From positions 4,709,501 to 4,773,500 of the forward strand of contig NZ_AP023441.1 of the NCBI RefSeq assembly GCF_019976755.1: a stretch of 64,000 nt of DNA. The letters run 5' to 3'. This DNA is from Nostoc sp. MS1 (lineage in GTDB: Bacteria; Cyanobacteriota; Cyanobacteriia; Cyanobacteriales; Nostocaceae). Shown piece after piece: positions 52,768-60,935 of the stretch (position 1 is its first letter; the number at the start of each line of letters is the position of its first letter). The position numbers and the translations under genes were made by a program. A model generated the notes under the pieces. That model did not search any database, was not told the origin of the DNA, and saw nothing but the letters and a program-made list of their open reading frames with translations.

Positions 52768-54357
52768 TTACAAAGGACGATAAACACGATAGTTAATATT
52801 GGGGAAGATATTATCCATTAACTCGACTTTTTCTAACCAACCACTGTCAAATTTGCCGATTTTGGCATCTTCATAGAGTTTATTAAAACGCATGAGGTGC
52901 GATCGCGTGCGTCTCACAGCATAAGGAACCATTGTTCCTGTCCGCATAATAAACGCCCAGTCGGAAGATTGCGCTAATAGTAATTCTCTCGCAGCTTGGT
53001 TAAGCGATCGCCATCCCAATTCATCTTCCGGTTCCAGTGTAGAGATTTCAATCATGCGTTCAGCCGCTTTGTGTAAATGCGGATAAATCCAAGCGTTGGT
53101 TTCATTCAACCAATACTCATGGAAACCCTTATAACCCCAACTCGACTGAGAAGGACGACAAACTTGTTGTGTAGGTTCAGCCCGTAAATAGTCCGCCAAA
53201 TGGGTCATAGTGTAGGTTCCTTGGTCATACCAGGACTTGCGGAATAGGTAATCAATAAACCAAGGGCCTTCATACCACCAGTGACCGAACAACTCAGCAT
53301 CATAGGGGGAAACGATAATTGGCGGACGCTGCATAATTCCATACAAATGCTCTGCTTGGCGTTCGCGGTTATACATGAAATTGGCGGCGTGTTCTGCTGC
53401 TTTCTCCCGCGCCCAGTAAGGGTCGTACAGTGCTTTTTCTGATAATCCTAAACCGCGTCCAGTAATTTTATGATACTTAATACCTGTATTTTTTCTCTGA
53501 CCATTGGGCATGATGTAGGGCTTGATGTATTCATACTCAGCCTCCCAACCCAAATCTTTATAAAATTCCCGATATTCAGCCGCACCAGGATAACCAACCT
53601 CAGAAGACCACACTTGTTGAGAAGACTCATGATCTCGACCAAAGGCTGCAACCCCAGTTTCGGTAAAAATTGGCGCGTAAGTACCAAAGCGAGGACGAGG
53701 ACGAGCGTATAAAATACCATGTCCATCAGTTAGGAAGTAACGTAAACCAGCATCCGCCAGCATTCGTTCCAAACCTTCATAATAGGCGCATTCTGGCAAC
53801 CAAATACCTCTAGGTGGACGACCAAAAGTTTCTTCATAATGTTCGCAAGCCACCTGAATTTGCGCCCACACAGCTTGAGGATACATCTTCATCAATGGCA
53901 AATAGCCATGAGTAGCGCCACAAGTGATAATTTCTAAGTTATTACTATCTTGGAATTGCTTAAAAGCCGTAACTAAATCGCCGTTGTAGCGCTCCCACAT
54001 CTGACGCGCTTCGTTAAACTCAGTGGCGTAGTGTTCGGCTAAGTAACGGATGTGTCCGTTGTTGGCATTATGCTCAATTTCCAGTTCCGTCAGTTCTTCA
54101 AGTTTGGCTAAGTGTGCATCATAGCGTTCTTGCAACAAAGGATCACGCAGCATCGACACAAGCGGCGGTGTCATACTCATCGTTATTTTAAAGTCGATGC
54201 CGTCTCTCTTTAAGCCTTCAAATACTTTCAATAAGGGAATATATGTTTCGGTAATGGCTTCATATAACCATTCCTCCTCTAATACGTAGTCACTCTCTGG
54301 GTGACGAACGAAGGGCAGATGTGCGTGAAGTACGAGCGCGACGTAGCCAATAGCCAT
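52768..54357 (-). CDS. Glycoside hydrolase family 57 protein, probable 1,4-alpha-glucan branching enzyme
   Basis: 529 residues. GH57 motifs: HAHLPFVRHPE (11-21), catalytic nucleophile E189 in GIWLPECAYYEG, and general acid D353 in IIVSPYDAELFGHWWYEG. The C-terminal DUF1957-type helical domain (about 410-529) is present. Many enzymes with this layout form alpha-1,6 branches in glycogen; alternatives are 4-alpha-glucanotransferase or amylase. Cytoplasmic, single gene. ATG 54357. No partner glycogen genes adjoin it. Confidence 0.85.
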   Translation of the reverse strand: MAIGYVALVLHAHLPFVRHPESDYVLEEEWLYEAITETYIPLLKVFEGLKRDGIDFKITMSMTPPLVSMLRDPLLQERYDAHLAKLEELTELEIEHNANNGHIRYLAEHYATEFNEARQMWERYNGDLVTAFKQFQDSNNLEIITCGATHGYLPLMKMYPQAVWAQIQVACEHYEETFGRPPRGIWLPECAYYEGLERMLADAGLRYFLTDGHGILYARPRPRFGTYAPIFTETGVAAFGRDHESSQQVWSSEVGYPGAAEYREFYKDLGWEAEYEYIKPYIMPNGQRKNTGIKYHKITGRGLGLSEKALYDPYWAREKAAEHAANFMYNRERQAEHLYGIMQRPPIIVSPYDAELFGHWWYEGPWFIDYLFRKSWYDQGTYTMTHLADYLRAEPTQQVCRPSQSSWGYKGFHEYWLNETNAWIYPHLHKAAERMIEISTLEPEDELGWRSLNQAARELLLAQSSDWAFIMRTGTMVPYAVRRTRSHLMRFNKLYEDAKIGKFDSGWLEKVELMDNIFPNINYRVYRPL

Positions 54358-54454
54358 AGTGTTCTGGGGTGATACTTGTTAAAGTGAAGGTCGAGGATTA
54401 GGCGGAAATTAACAATATTTTAAGACCTTCTGGGGATCGTAGTAGTCCTGTAAA

Positions 54455-54600
54455 CTAAAGTCATTGGTTATTAGTCATTGGTCATTAGTCCATAGTCCAT
54501 AGTCCACAGTCAAAAAGTAGAAGAGACTAGGGAGAGGATTTTTCCCCCTGCCCCCTCCTGCCTCTTTCTCTTCCCCACTCCCCACTCTCTACTCCCCTTC
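54455..54600. repeat. Tandem short repeats between GH57 and rsgA
   Basis: ggtcattagtccatagtcc units (about 54463-54512), then a pyrimidine stretch with ccccactccccactctctac (54573-54594) reaching the rsgA stop. Confidence 0.8.
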
Positions 54601-55725
54601 ATCTTGATACAAATCTTGTAGTGCCTGTACTTGCGTGCGGCGAGAGGTGCGACGATATTTTTTACTTTCTAGTTTGGGTTCGTATTGACTTTGACCTTTG
54701 CCTTTGGTTTTGACTTTTAATGTCGATTCAGGATCGGCTTGTTGGTTAAGTTGAGTTTGTCGAGCGATCGCATCTGCTAAAAATTCTAAATAATGTTCGT
54801 ACCTTTCCCAATCTCCGCGCACTGCACATTCTGGTTCATCACGATGTAAACAGTCGTTAAAGCGACAGCCACCCATAGCTAAACGCTCTCTAGCTTCTGG
54901 GAAGTAATAGATTAGTTCTTCTGGAGTAAAATCTACATCAGGTTGATTAAACCCTGGCGTATCTGCCAACAAACCACCATCTGGTAATTCAAATAACTCT
55001 ACATGGCGGGTGGTATGACGACCACGAGCTAGTTTACCGGAAACCTCTCCCACTCGCAGGTTAATGTCGGGAATCAGTGCATTAATCAAGCTGGATTTAC
55101 CCACACCCGAAGGCCCGGCAACTACAGTAATTTTATTGCTGAGATATTTGCCTACTTTATCAATATTGATTTGATTTTCGACGCTGATAAATACTGGTTG
55201 ATAACCCCAAGCAAACAAGCGATCGCTTATTTGTTGCTGTTCCTCTGGACTAACTAAATCGCTCTTATTCAAGCATAAAACCACATCCAGTTCAGTAGAT
55301 TCAGCTTTAACTAAAAATTTACTTAGTTGATAAGGTTCCAATGGAGGGTCAGACACCGCAAAAACCAGCATAATTTGGTTCGCATTGGCGATTGGTGGTC
55401 TGTCTAACTGAGTTTGCCGCTCTAATACCTCCGCGATCGCCCCACGCTCTCCAGCCCAATCTGGTTCCTCTATCACAACGCGATCGCCCACCATCACCTG
55501 CTGTCCGATTTTCTTCAACCGAGTTCTACGAGTACATAACAGGAAGGCAGGAAGACAGAGGGAAGAAAGTGTTTTTGGTTCCCCTTCTTCTCCGTCCAAT
55601 AGTTCATTAATTTTGAATTTTGAATTTTGAATTTTGAATTGATTTTCGTCTAGCTGTACTTTATAAAAATTTGCTTGCACGGCTAACACCGTACCCCATA
55701 ACTTACCAGTGGAGATAACTTTCAT
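54589..55725 (-). CDS. rsgA: Ribosome small-subunit GTPase RsgA with a repeat-derived insert
   Basis: 378 residues from ATG 55725, which overlaps the tusA-like stop by one base; a frame to 55773 is ignored. Circularly permuted GTPase: G4 NKSD (153-156) before G1 GPSGVGKSS (204-212) and G3 DTPG (255-258), with zinc ligands C287, C292, H294 and C300. It matures the 30S subunit. The N-terminal OB fold is interrupted at about 27-61 by FKIQNSKFKI plus a following low-complexity stretch from intergenic repeats. The frame is intact. Confidence 0.93.
   Translation of the reverse strand: MKVISTGKLWGTVLAVQANFYKVQLDENQFKIQNSKFKINELLDGEEGEPKTLSSLCLPAFLLCTRRTRLKKIGQQVMVGDRVVIEEPDWAGERGAIAEVLERQTQLDRPPIANANQIMLVFAVSDPPLEPYQLSKFLVKAESTELDVVLCLNKSDLVSPEEQQQISDRLFAWGYQPVFISVENQINIDKVGKYLSNKITVVAGPSGVGKSSLINALIPDINLRVGEVSGKLARGRHTTRHVELFELPDGGLLADTPGFNQPDVDFTPEELIYYFPEARERLAMGGCRFNDCLHRDEPECAVRGDWERYEHYLEFLADAIARQTQLNQQADPESTLKVKTKGKGQSQYEPKLESKKYRRTSRRTQVQALQDLYQDEGE
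55543..55645. repeat. Repeat insertion inside rsgA
   Basis: Four aattttg units (55617-55640) flanked by a ggaaggcaggaagacagaggg arm, in frame within the OB-fold region of rsgA. The same aattttg units are intergenic at 62978-63006 and, as attttgg, at 59555-59580. Confidence 0.8.
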
Positions 55726-55979
55726 CAGGCAGTTATGGGACGGCGGATTAATAAGGAGAAATAGCCTGTGCAATCTGTAATTTGCTCTACCTGATAACCT
55801 GCCATTGTCAGGCTATCAGGAACTTGCTCAATTGGCTCTCCTGGGTCTAACCAGACTTCTAGTAACCCTCCTGGTGGCATTTTTTCCAGACGGAGTTTTG
55901 TACGCACAAAATTAAGGGGGCAAGGAGTGCCACGTAAATCAAGTTGAGCATCAGGAGTTGATAAAGAAGAGAGCGTCAT
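55725..55979 (-). CDS. TusA-family sulfur-carrier-like protein
   Basis: 84 residues. The fold starts QLDLRGTPCPLNFVRTKLRL with the conserved Cys in TPCPLN (about 17-22), as in TusA/SirA/YedF proteins that relay persulfide sulfur. The second Pro of the canonical CPxP is Asn here. It overlaps dnaJ upstream and rsgA downstream by one base each, so it is the middle gene of a coupled dnaJ-tusA-rsgA block. Its role with a chaperone and ribosome GTPase is unclear. Confidence 0.85.
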   Translation of the reverse strand: MTLSSLSTPDAQLDLRGTPCPLNFVRTKLRLEKMPPGGLLEVWLDPGEPIEQVPDSLTMAGYQVEQITDCTGYFSLLIRRPITA

Positions 55980-57106
55980 TACTTAAACAAATTTCCCAAA
56001 AAACCTTCTAGACCACCTTTACCAGTACGGTCTCCCTTAATTTTAGCCAGCTTCTCTAGCAATTCTCTCTCGTCTGGGGTGATTTTAGTAGGAATATCAA
56101 TTAACACCGTTAATAGATGATCCCCACGACTCACAGGATTACCCAAACGCGGTACACCATGATTTTCTAGTTTCATGACTGTATTCGGTTGCGTGCCGGC
56201 GGGAATAATCAATTCCACAGGCCCATCTACAGTATTCACCTCCAATCGGCAACCTAAAATTGCTTGCAAGTAGCTAACTTTGATTTCTGAGAGAACATTA
56301 ATGCCATCGCGTTGAAATTCTTCGTCTTCGTTGACGAATAAGTAGACGTATAAATCTCCAGGCGGGCCACCACGCTGACCTGCATCGCCTTCTTGAGAAA
56401 TACGTAAGCGCGTACCGTTGTCTACCCCAGCAGGAACAGTGATTTTCAGTTTCTTGGTAACTTGGTTTGTGCCTTTACCATCACATGTACCACATTTGTC
56501 TTCAATTACCATGCCTGTGCCATTGCAGGTAGGACAAGTGGAGACTTGAGTAAAACTACCGAATGGTGTTCTGGTAACACGGCGGACTTGACCCGAACCA
56601 CTACAAGTCGAACAAGTACGGGGACGAGTTCCCGGTTTTGCACCCGTACCAGTACAGGTTTCACAGGTTTCTAGATGGGAAATCCGAATTTCTTTTTCCC
56701 CGCCAAATACTGCTTCCCGAAAGTCTAACTTCAGGTCTAGCCGTAAATCATCACCCCGCGCTGGGCCACTGCGTCGCCTTTGCTGGGTTGGGCCACCCAT
56801 ACCACCAGCAAAACCACTGAAAATACTTTCAAAGATATCGGCAAAACCACCCATATCGCCCACATCTTGAAAACCAACACCAGCCCCAGAAACACCTTCA
56901 GGCCCGAAGCGATCGTAACGCGCACGGGTTTCCGGCTCAGAAAGCACTTCGTAGGCACGGTTAATTTCCTTAAAGCGCTCTTCTGCTCCCGGTTCTTTAT
57001 TCACATCAGGGTGATATTTCCGGGCTAGACGGCGGTAGGCTTGTTTGATTTCTTCTTTGTCAGCGTCACGAGCAACGCCTAAAATCTCATAATAGTCGCG
57101 GGCCAT
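55979..57106 (-). CDS. dnaJ: Chaperone DnaJ (Hsp40, type I)
   Basis: 375 residues. J domain with HPD (ARKYHPDVNKEPG, about 28-40); Gly/Phe-rich linker (GGFADIFESIFSGFAGGMGG); four CxxCxGxG zinc motifs (CETCTGTG, CSTCSGSG, CPTCNGTG, CGTCDGKG) and the C-terminal substrate-binding domain. A complete type I DnaJ that stimulates DnaK. Stop and tusA start overlap (TAATG). It lies 404 bp downstream of dnaK, so may have its own promoter. Confidence 0.97.
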   Translation of the reverse strand: MARDYYEILGVARDADKEEIKQAYRRLARKYHPDVNKEPGAEERFKEINRAYEVLSEPETRARYDRFGPEGVSGAGVGFQDVGDMGGFADIFESIFSGFAGGMGGPTQQRRRSGPARGDDLRLDLKLDFREAVFGGEKEIRISHLETCETCTGTGAKPGTRPRTCSTCSGSGQVRRVTRTPFGSFTQVSTCPTCNGTGMVIEDKCGTCDGKGTNQVTKKLKITVPAGVDNGTRLRISQEGDAGQRGGPPGDLYVYLFVNEDEEFQRDGINVLSEIKVSYLQAILGCRLEVNTVDGPVELIIPAGTQPNTVMKLENHGVPRLGNPVSRGDHLLTVLIDIPTKITPDERELLEKLAKIKGDRTGKGGLEGFLGNLFK

Positions 57107-57510
57107 ATAGCAAAGGTAAAAGTTAGGAGGAAGAGGGCAATATAGGCAGTAGACACCACATGGGCAACTTGCCAGAGGTTAGATAGAAGGCAAAGTAAAA
57201 TTATGTTAATAACTGATTTTACCTTTTACCCTTAACAAAAATCATCAACAAGTAAAGTAATAGGTAGTTTCCTCGTAAAACTAGCAAAAGCTACCAATAA
57301 CTAGGAGCAGAAAAAGTATAACCTATGGCTCTTGTTACCAAGATGGCTGTCTCTTTTACAATTGTGCTACGTACTACGAGGAAACCCCCTCATCAAGCAG
57401 AGGGGCTATCCGCACCCTTTAGTGTGGAAAACCCCCCATGTAATTTAGTGCTGAGTCCTGAGTAATGAGTTTTTATTCTTAGATTCTACTGATTCAGCAC
57501 TACTCAAACT
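57107..57510. other. Intergenic region between dnaK and dnaJ
   Basis: No gene. A near-palindrome around 57265-57385 (tttcctcgtaaaactag, then acgtactacgaggaaacccc) could fold. No CIRCE element was found. Confidence 0.45.
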
Positions 57511-59481
57511 CTAATCTATCGCTTCATAATCAGCTTGTGCTGTACCTTCTTCATCAAAATCAAAATTAAATTGTGGTATTAGAGTTCCACTAGGTGGGGA
57601 TGGGTTGTCTGAAGACAAGGAAATATGAGACATATCATAAATTGCTTCTGTTTCATCTCCATTTTGAGTACCAGCTCGATTGTACACATCTGCACCGATA
57701 GAAAATAGAGTTTGTTGGAAATCATCCAAACATTGTTGAAACTCTTTAATGGAAATGGCGGGGTTAGTCATTAAACTTTGAACCAGACTAGCTTTTTCCC
57801 CAGCGAGAACTTTCATTTGTTCGCCAATCAATTCGCCATTATCCTTCAAAGTCGATTCATAAATGATCAACAAATTATCTGCTTGGTTTTTGAGTTCCAC
57901 CAATTCTTTGCGTCTTTTATCTTCTTCAGCAAAAACTTCTGCTTCTTGGCGCATCCGTTCTACTTCGTTGCTGCTTAGTCCACCTGTATTGGTAATGCGA
58001 ATACTTTGTTCTCTACCTGTGCCTTTATCTTGGGCAGCAACTTTAAGTATACCGTTGACATCAATTTCAAAGGAAACTTCGATTTGCGGTACTCCACGGG
58101 GCGCTGGGGGTATGCCTGTTAAGAGAAATTTACCCAGGCTTTTGTTATCCCTGGCCATTGCCCGTTCACCTTGGAGAACGTGGATTTCTACTGAGGTTTG
58201 TCCGTCAACGGCTGTGGAAAATACTTGAGATTTGCTGGTAGGAATTGTAGTGTTACGTTCGATGATTTTGGTGAAGACTTCGCCCAAAGTTTCAATCCCC
58301 AAAGATAGGGGTGTGACATCCAATAGCAGTAAATTATCAACTTCCCCACCTAGCACTCCAGCTTGGATAGCTGCACCTAATGCTACAGCTTCATCAGGAT
58401 TAACCGAACGGTCTGGGGTCTTACCATTAAAAAACTTAATTAAGGCATTCTGCACCGCCGGAATACGGGTAGAACCACCGACCAAAATAATTTTGTCTAT
58501 ATCTTGTGGTTTTAGGTCTGCATCTTTGAGGGCTTGAATCATCGGTTCGATGGTAGCTTCGATTAAATGCCCTACCAACTCCTCAAACTTAGAACGATTA
58601 AGTTCCATTTCTAAATGCTTCGGCCCAGTTTCATCAGCTGTAATAAAAGGCAAGTTAATTGAGGTACTTGCCATATTGGAAAGTTCAATTTTAGCTTTTT
58701 CGGCTGCTTCTCGGAGACGTTGCAGCGCCATTTTATCTTGGGCAAGATCAATTTTTTCGTGTTGTTGGAAGCGTTCAATCATCCAACGCACAATACAGCC
58801 ATCAAAGTCATCGCCGCCTAGTTGGTTATTACCACTAGTAGCTTTGACTTCAAATACTCCATCCCCCAACTGGAGGATCGAGACATCGAATGTCCCGCCA
58901 CCTAAGTCAAAAACTAAAATTAGCTGCTCTTGGTCTTGTTTATCCAACCCGAAGGCTAAAGCAGCAGCCGTAGGTTCATTAATAATTCGTAAAACTTCTA
59001 GTCCGGCAATTGTACCCGCATCTTTAGTAGCTTGTCTTTGGGCATCAGTAAAATACGCAGGTACGGTAATTACTGCTTGGGAGACTGCTTCACCCAGAAA
59101 ATCTTCCGCATCTTGTTTGAGCTTTTGCAGAACCATTGCGGATATTTCTTGGGGCGTGTAATTGCGTCCACGAATCTGTACATCTACAGTTTCATCTCGA
59201 CCTTTGACACAGCTATAAGGTACACGATCGCGTTCTGTTTGCGTATCATCCCAACGACGACCGATAAACCGCTTAATACTAAAAATAGTATTTTCTGCAT
59301 TGGTTACAGCTTGTCTTTTTGCCAGCTGACCGATTAAGCGATCGCCACTTTTTCCAAATCCGACAATACTCGGTGTAGTGCGTCCACCTTCAGAATTAGC
59401 GATCACTATCGGTTGACCACCTTCCAAAACCGCAACACAACTATTAGTTGTGCCTAAGTCGATCCCAATAACTTTTCCCAT
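57511..59481 (-). CDS. dnaK: Chaperone DnaK (Hsp70)
   Basis: 656 residues. ATPase domain with VIGIDLGTTNSCVAV, INEPTAAALAFG, ILVFDLGGGTFDVS and IILVGGSTRIPAVQ; substrate domain from about residue 390 (LLLLDVTPLSLGIETLG); helical lid to the end (FDFDEEGTAQADYEAID). Cyanobacteria have several DnaK proteins; linkage to grpE and dnaJ suggests the stress-related DnaK2 type. ATP-dependent folding in the cytoplasm. No CIRCE or other heat-shock operator is evident before it or grpE. Confidence 0.97.
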   Translation of the reverse strand: MGKVIGIDLGTTNSCVAVLEGGQPIVIANSEGGRTTPSIVGFGKSGDRLIGQLAKRQAVTNAENTIFSIKRFIGRRWDDTQTERDRVPYSCVKGRDETVDVQIRGRNYTPQEISAMVLQKLKQDAEDFLGEAVSQAVITVPAYFTDAQRQATKDAGTIAGLEVLRIINEPTAAALAFGLDKQDQEQLILVFDLGGGTFDVSILQLGDGVFEVKATSGNNQLGGDDFDGCIVRWMIERFQQHEKIDLAQDKMALQRLREAAEKAKIELSNMASTSINLPFITADETGPKHLEMELNRSKFEELVGHLIEATIEPMIQALKDADLKPQDIDKIILVGGSTRIPAVQNALIKFFNGKTPDRSVNPDEAVALGAAIQAGVLGGEVDNLLLLDVTPLSLGIETLGEVFTKIIERNTTIPTSKSQVFSTAVDGQTSVEIHVLQGERAMARDNKSLGKFLLTGIPPAPRGVPQIEVSFEIDVNGILKVAAQDKGTGREQSIRITNTGGLSSNEVERMRQEAEVFAEEDKRRKELVELKNQADNLLIIYESTLKDNGELIGEQMKVLAGEKASLVQSLMTNPAISIKEFQQCLDDFQQTLFSIGADVYNRAGTQNGDETEAIYDMSHISLSSDNPSPPSGTLIPQFNFDFDEEGTAQADYEAID

Positions 59482-59789
59482 ACGTAAATATATTTACTGA
59501 GTGCTGTAGCCCGGACTAACTTTTTTTGGGTATAAACTTAGGCGGAAGGCTATTCAATTTTGGATTTTGGATTTTGGATTTGCGATTTTAAATTAATTCA
59601 ATCTAAAATCCGTCTTGAAAAGTTGAGCCACTGCGTTGGACGGGTTTCCCGGCTTATAGCAAGTGGCGTTCCTACGGCGGGAAACCCGCCTACAGAACTT
59701 TCCGCAAAATCTAAAATCTCCAATCCTTAACAATGCTCGCCTCTACTATGACCTCAGCACTATCGGTCAGTGAGGCGAGCTGATACAGG
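59482..59789. other. Repeat-rich gap between grpE and dnaK
   Basis: Contains attttgg repeats (about 59555-59580) and a perfect 11-bp inverted repeat, cgggtttcccg (59641-59651) with cgggaaacccg (59678-59688), flanked by dispersed-repeat words. It could act as a processing or attenuation site between the two genes. Confidence 0.6.
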
Positions 59790-60533
59790 TTAACTGTCGG
59801 CTGGACTCGACTGATTGTCTGGTGCTGGCGGTGCATCTTCCTTTGGAGCAGCCACCTTGACCATAGAATGGCGTAGCACGCGATCGCCCAAGTAATATCC
59901 GCGCACTAACTCTTCTAACACTGTTCCTTCTGGATGTTCATCCGTAGGTTCCCGCATTACTGCTTCATGGAGATTAGGATCGAAGTCTTGTCCTTCAGGA
60001 CGCATTGGTGATACACCTAAGCGTTTGAGCGAATCTACTAGTTGTTTATAAACTCCTTGATAACTTTTGTGAATTGTCATTTCGCCATCAGTTTGTGGCT
60101 TGAGATGCGATCGCGCCCGCTCAAAATTATCAACCACAGGCAACAATTCTAAGATTGTGTTTCTTTTTACCTGTAGGTCTAGTTCTTCTTTTTCTTTTTG
60201 AGTGCGTTTGCGGTAATTTTCAAAATCTGCCGCAATCCGCATATATTGCGTACTACGTTCTTCTAACTGTGCTTTGAGAGAATCGATTTGTTGAGACAGT
60301 TCAGCCAAAGCGGCTGTATTGGTTTCCTGTGTCTGTGTAGCCGCGAAGTTGTCTTGTGTACTTGTAGTTTCTCCCCCGACATTAGTTGGGGTGGTCACTT
60401 GTTCTGTAACTTCGCTTCCAGAGTCATTAGTGTTAATTTGGGCAGGGGATTCACTCATAATTGCTTGCTTTACCTCTGTTGATTCACCCAATTGCTGGCT
60501 TGTATTGTTTACCTGTTTATTTTCGTCGATCAT
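59790..60533 (-). CDS. grpE: Nucleotide exchange factor GrpE
   Basis: 247 residues. A disordered, Thr/Ser/Gln/Glu-rich lead (about 1-80) is longer than in most GrpE. The long coiled-coil helix (LSQQIDSLKAQLEERSTQYM and RIAADFENYRKRTQKEKEEL) is followed by the beta-wing domain with SPMRPEGQDFDPNLHEAV and VLEELVRGYYLGDRVLRHSM. It exchanges ADP for ATP on DnaK. First gene of the minus-strand chaperone set. Start ATG 60533. Confidence 0.96.
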   Translation of the reverse strand: MIDENKQVNNTSQQLGESTEVKQAIMSESPAQINTNDSGSEVTEQVTTPTNVGGETTSTQDNFAATQTQETNTAALAELSQQIDSLKAQLEERSTQYMRIAADFENYRKRTQKEKEELDLQVKRNTILELLPVVDNFERARSHLKPQTDGEMTIHKSYQGVYKQLVDSLKRLGVSPMRPEGQDFDPNLHEAVMREPTDEHPEGTVLEELVRGYYLGDRVLRHSMVKVAAPKEDAPPAPDNQSSPADS

Positions 60534-60935
60534 TGTCCAAGTCTACTCATCCCAAATGTGATTTAGGGCAGTATTTCACCACAATGAACAAACCTGGTAG
60601 TTGATGGCTGTACACTGAGACTGATTTTTGCCAGATTTTTTAGGAAATGATCTGACCGCCATCCTATTTTTACAAATGGTGAACAGATTAGGGTCAATCT
60701 TCTCAGGGCGGTATTCCGAACGAGGAGCGGAGACAAGGGAGCAGGGGAAGCAGAGGAGCAGAGGAGCAGAGGAGAATAACTTTTGACTATGGACTAATGA
60801 CTAATGACCAATGACTAATGACCAATGACTAATGACTAATGACCAAATGAAAAGATTTTACTAAGTATCAATGAAAATTTTGTGTCCTGAGCTGGGAATA
60901 CTCTAAACAGAGGTTTTCCTACTCATTGCTCACCT
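60534..60935. other. Divergent promoter region of grpE and pilB with repeats
   Basis: Holds gcagaggagcagaggagc units (60738-60775) and actaatgaccaatgacta units (60785-60847). Both promoters must lie here; no CIRCE inverted repeat (ttagcactc...gagtgctaa) was found. No gene. Confidence 0.6.

Noticed and set aside
57863..59337. Several long plus-strand frames opposite dnaK
   Set aside because: They are shadows of the strongly coding dnaK frame on the other strand, with no independent start signals or motifs.
60534..60935. CIRCE heat-shock operator upstream of grpE
   Set aside because: Looked for ttagcactc-N9-gagtgctaa; no match was seen here or before dnaK.
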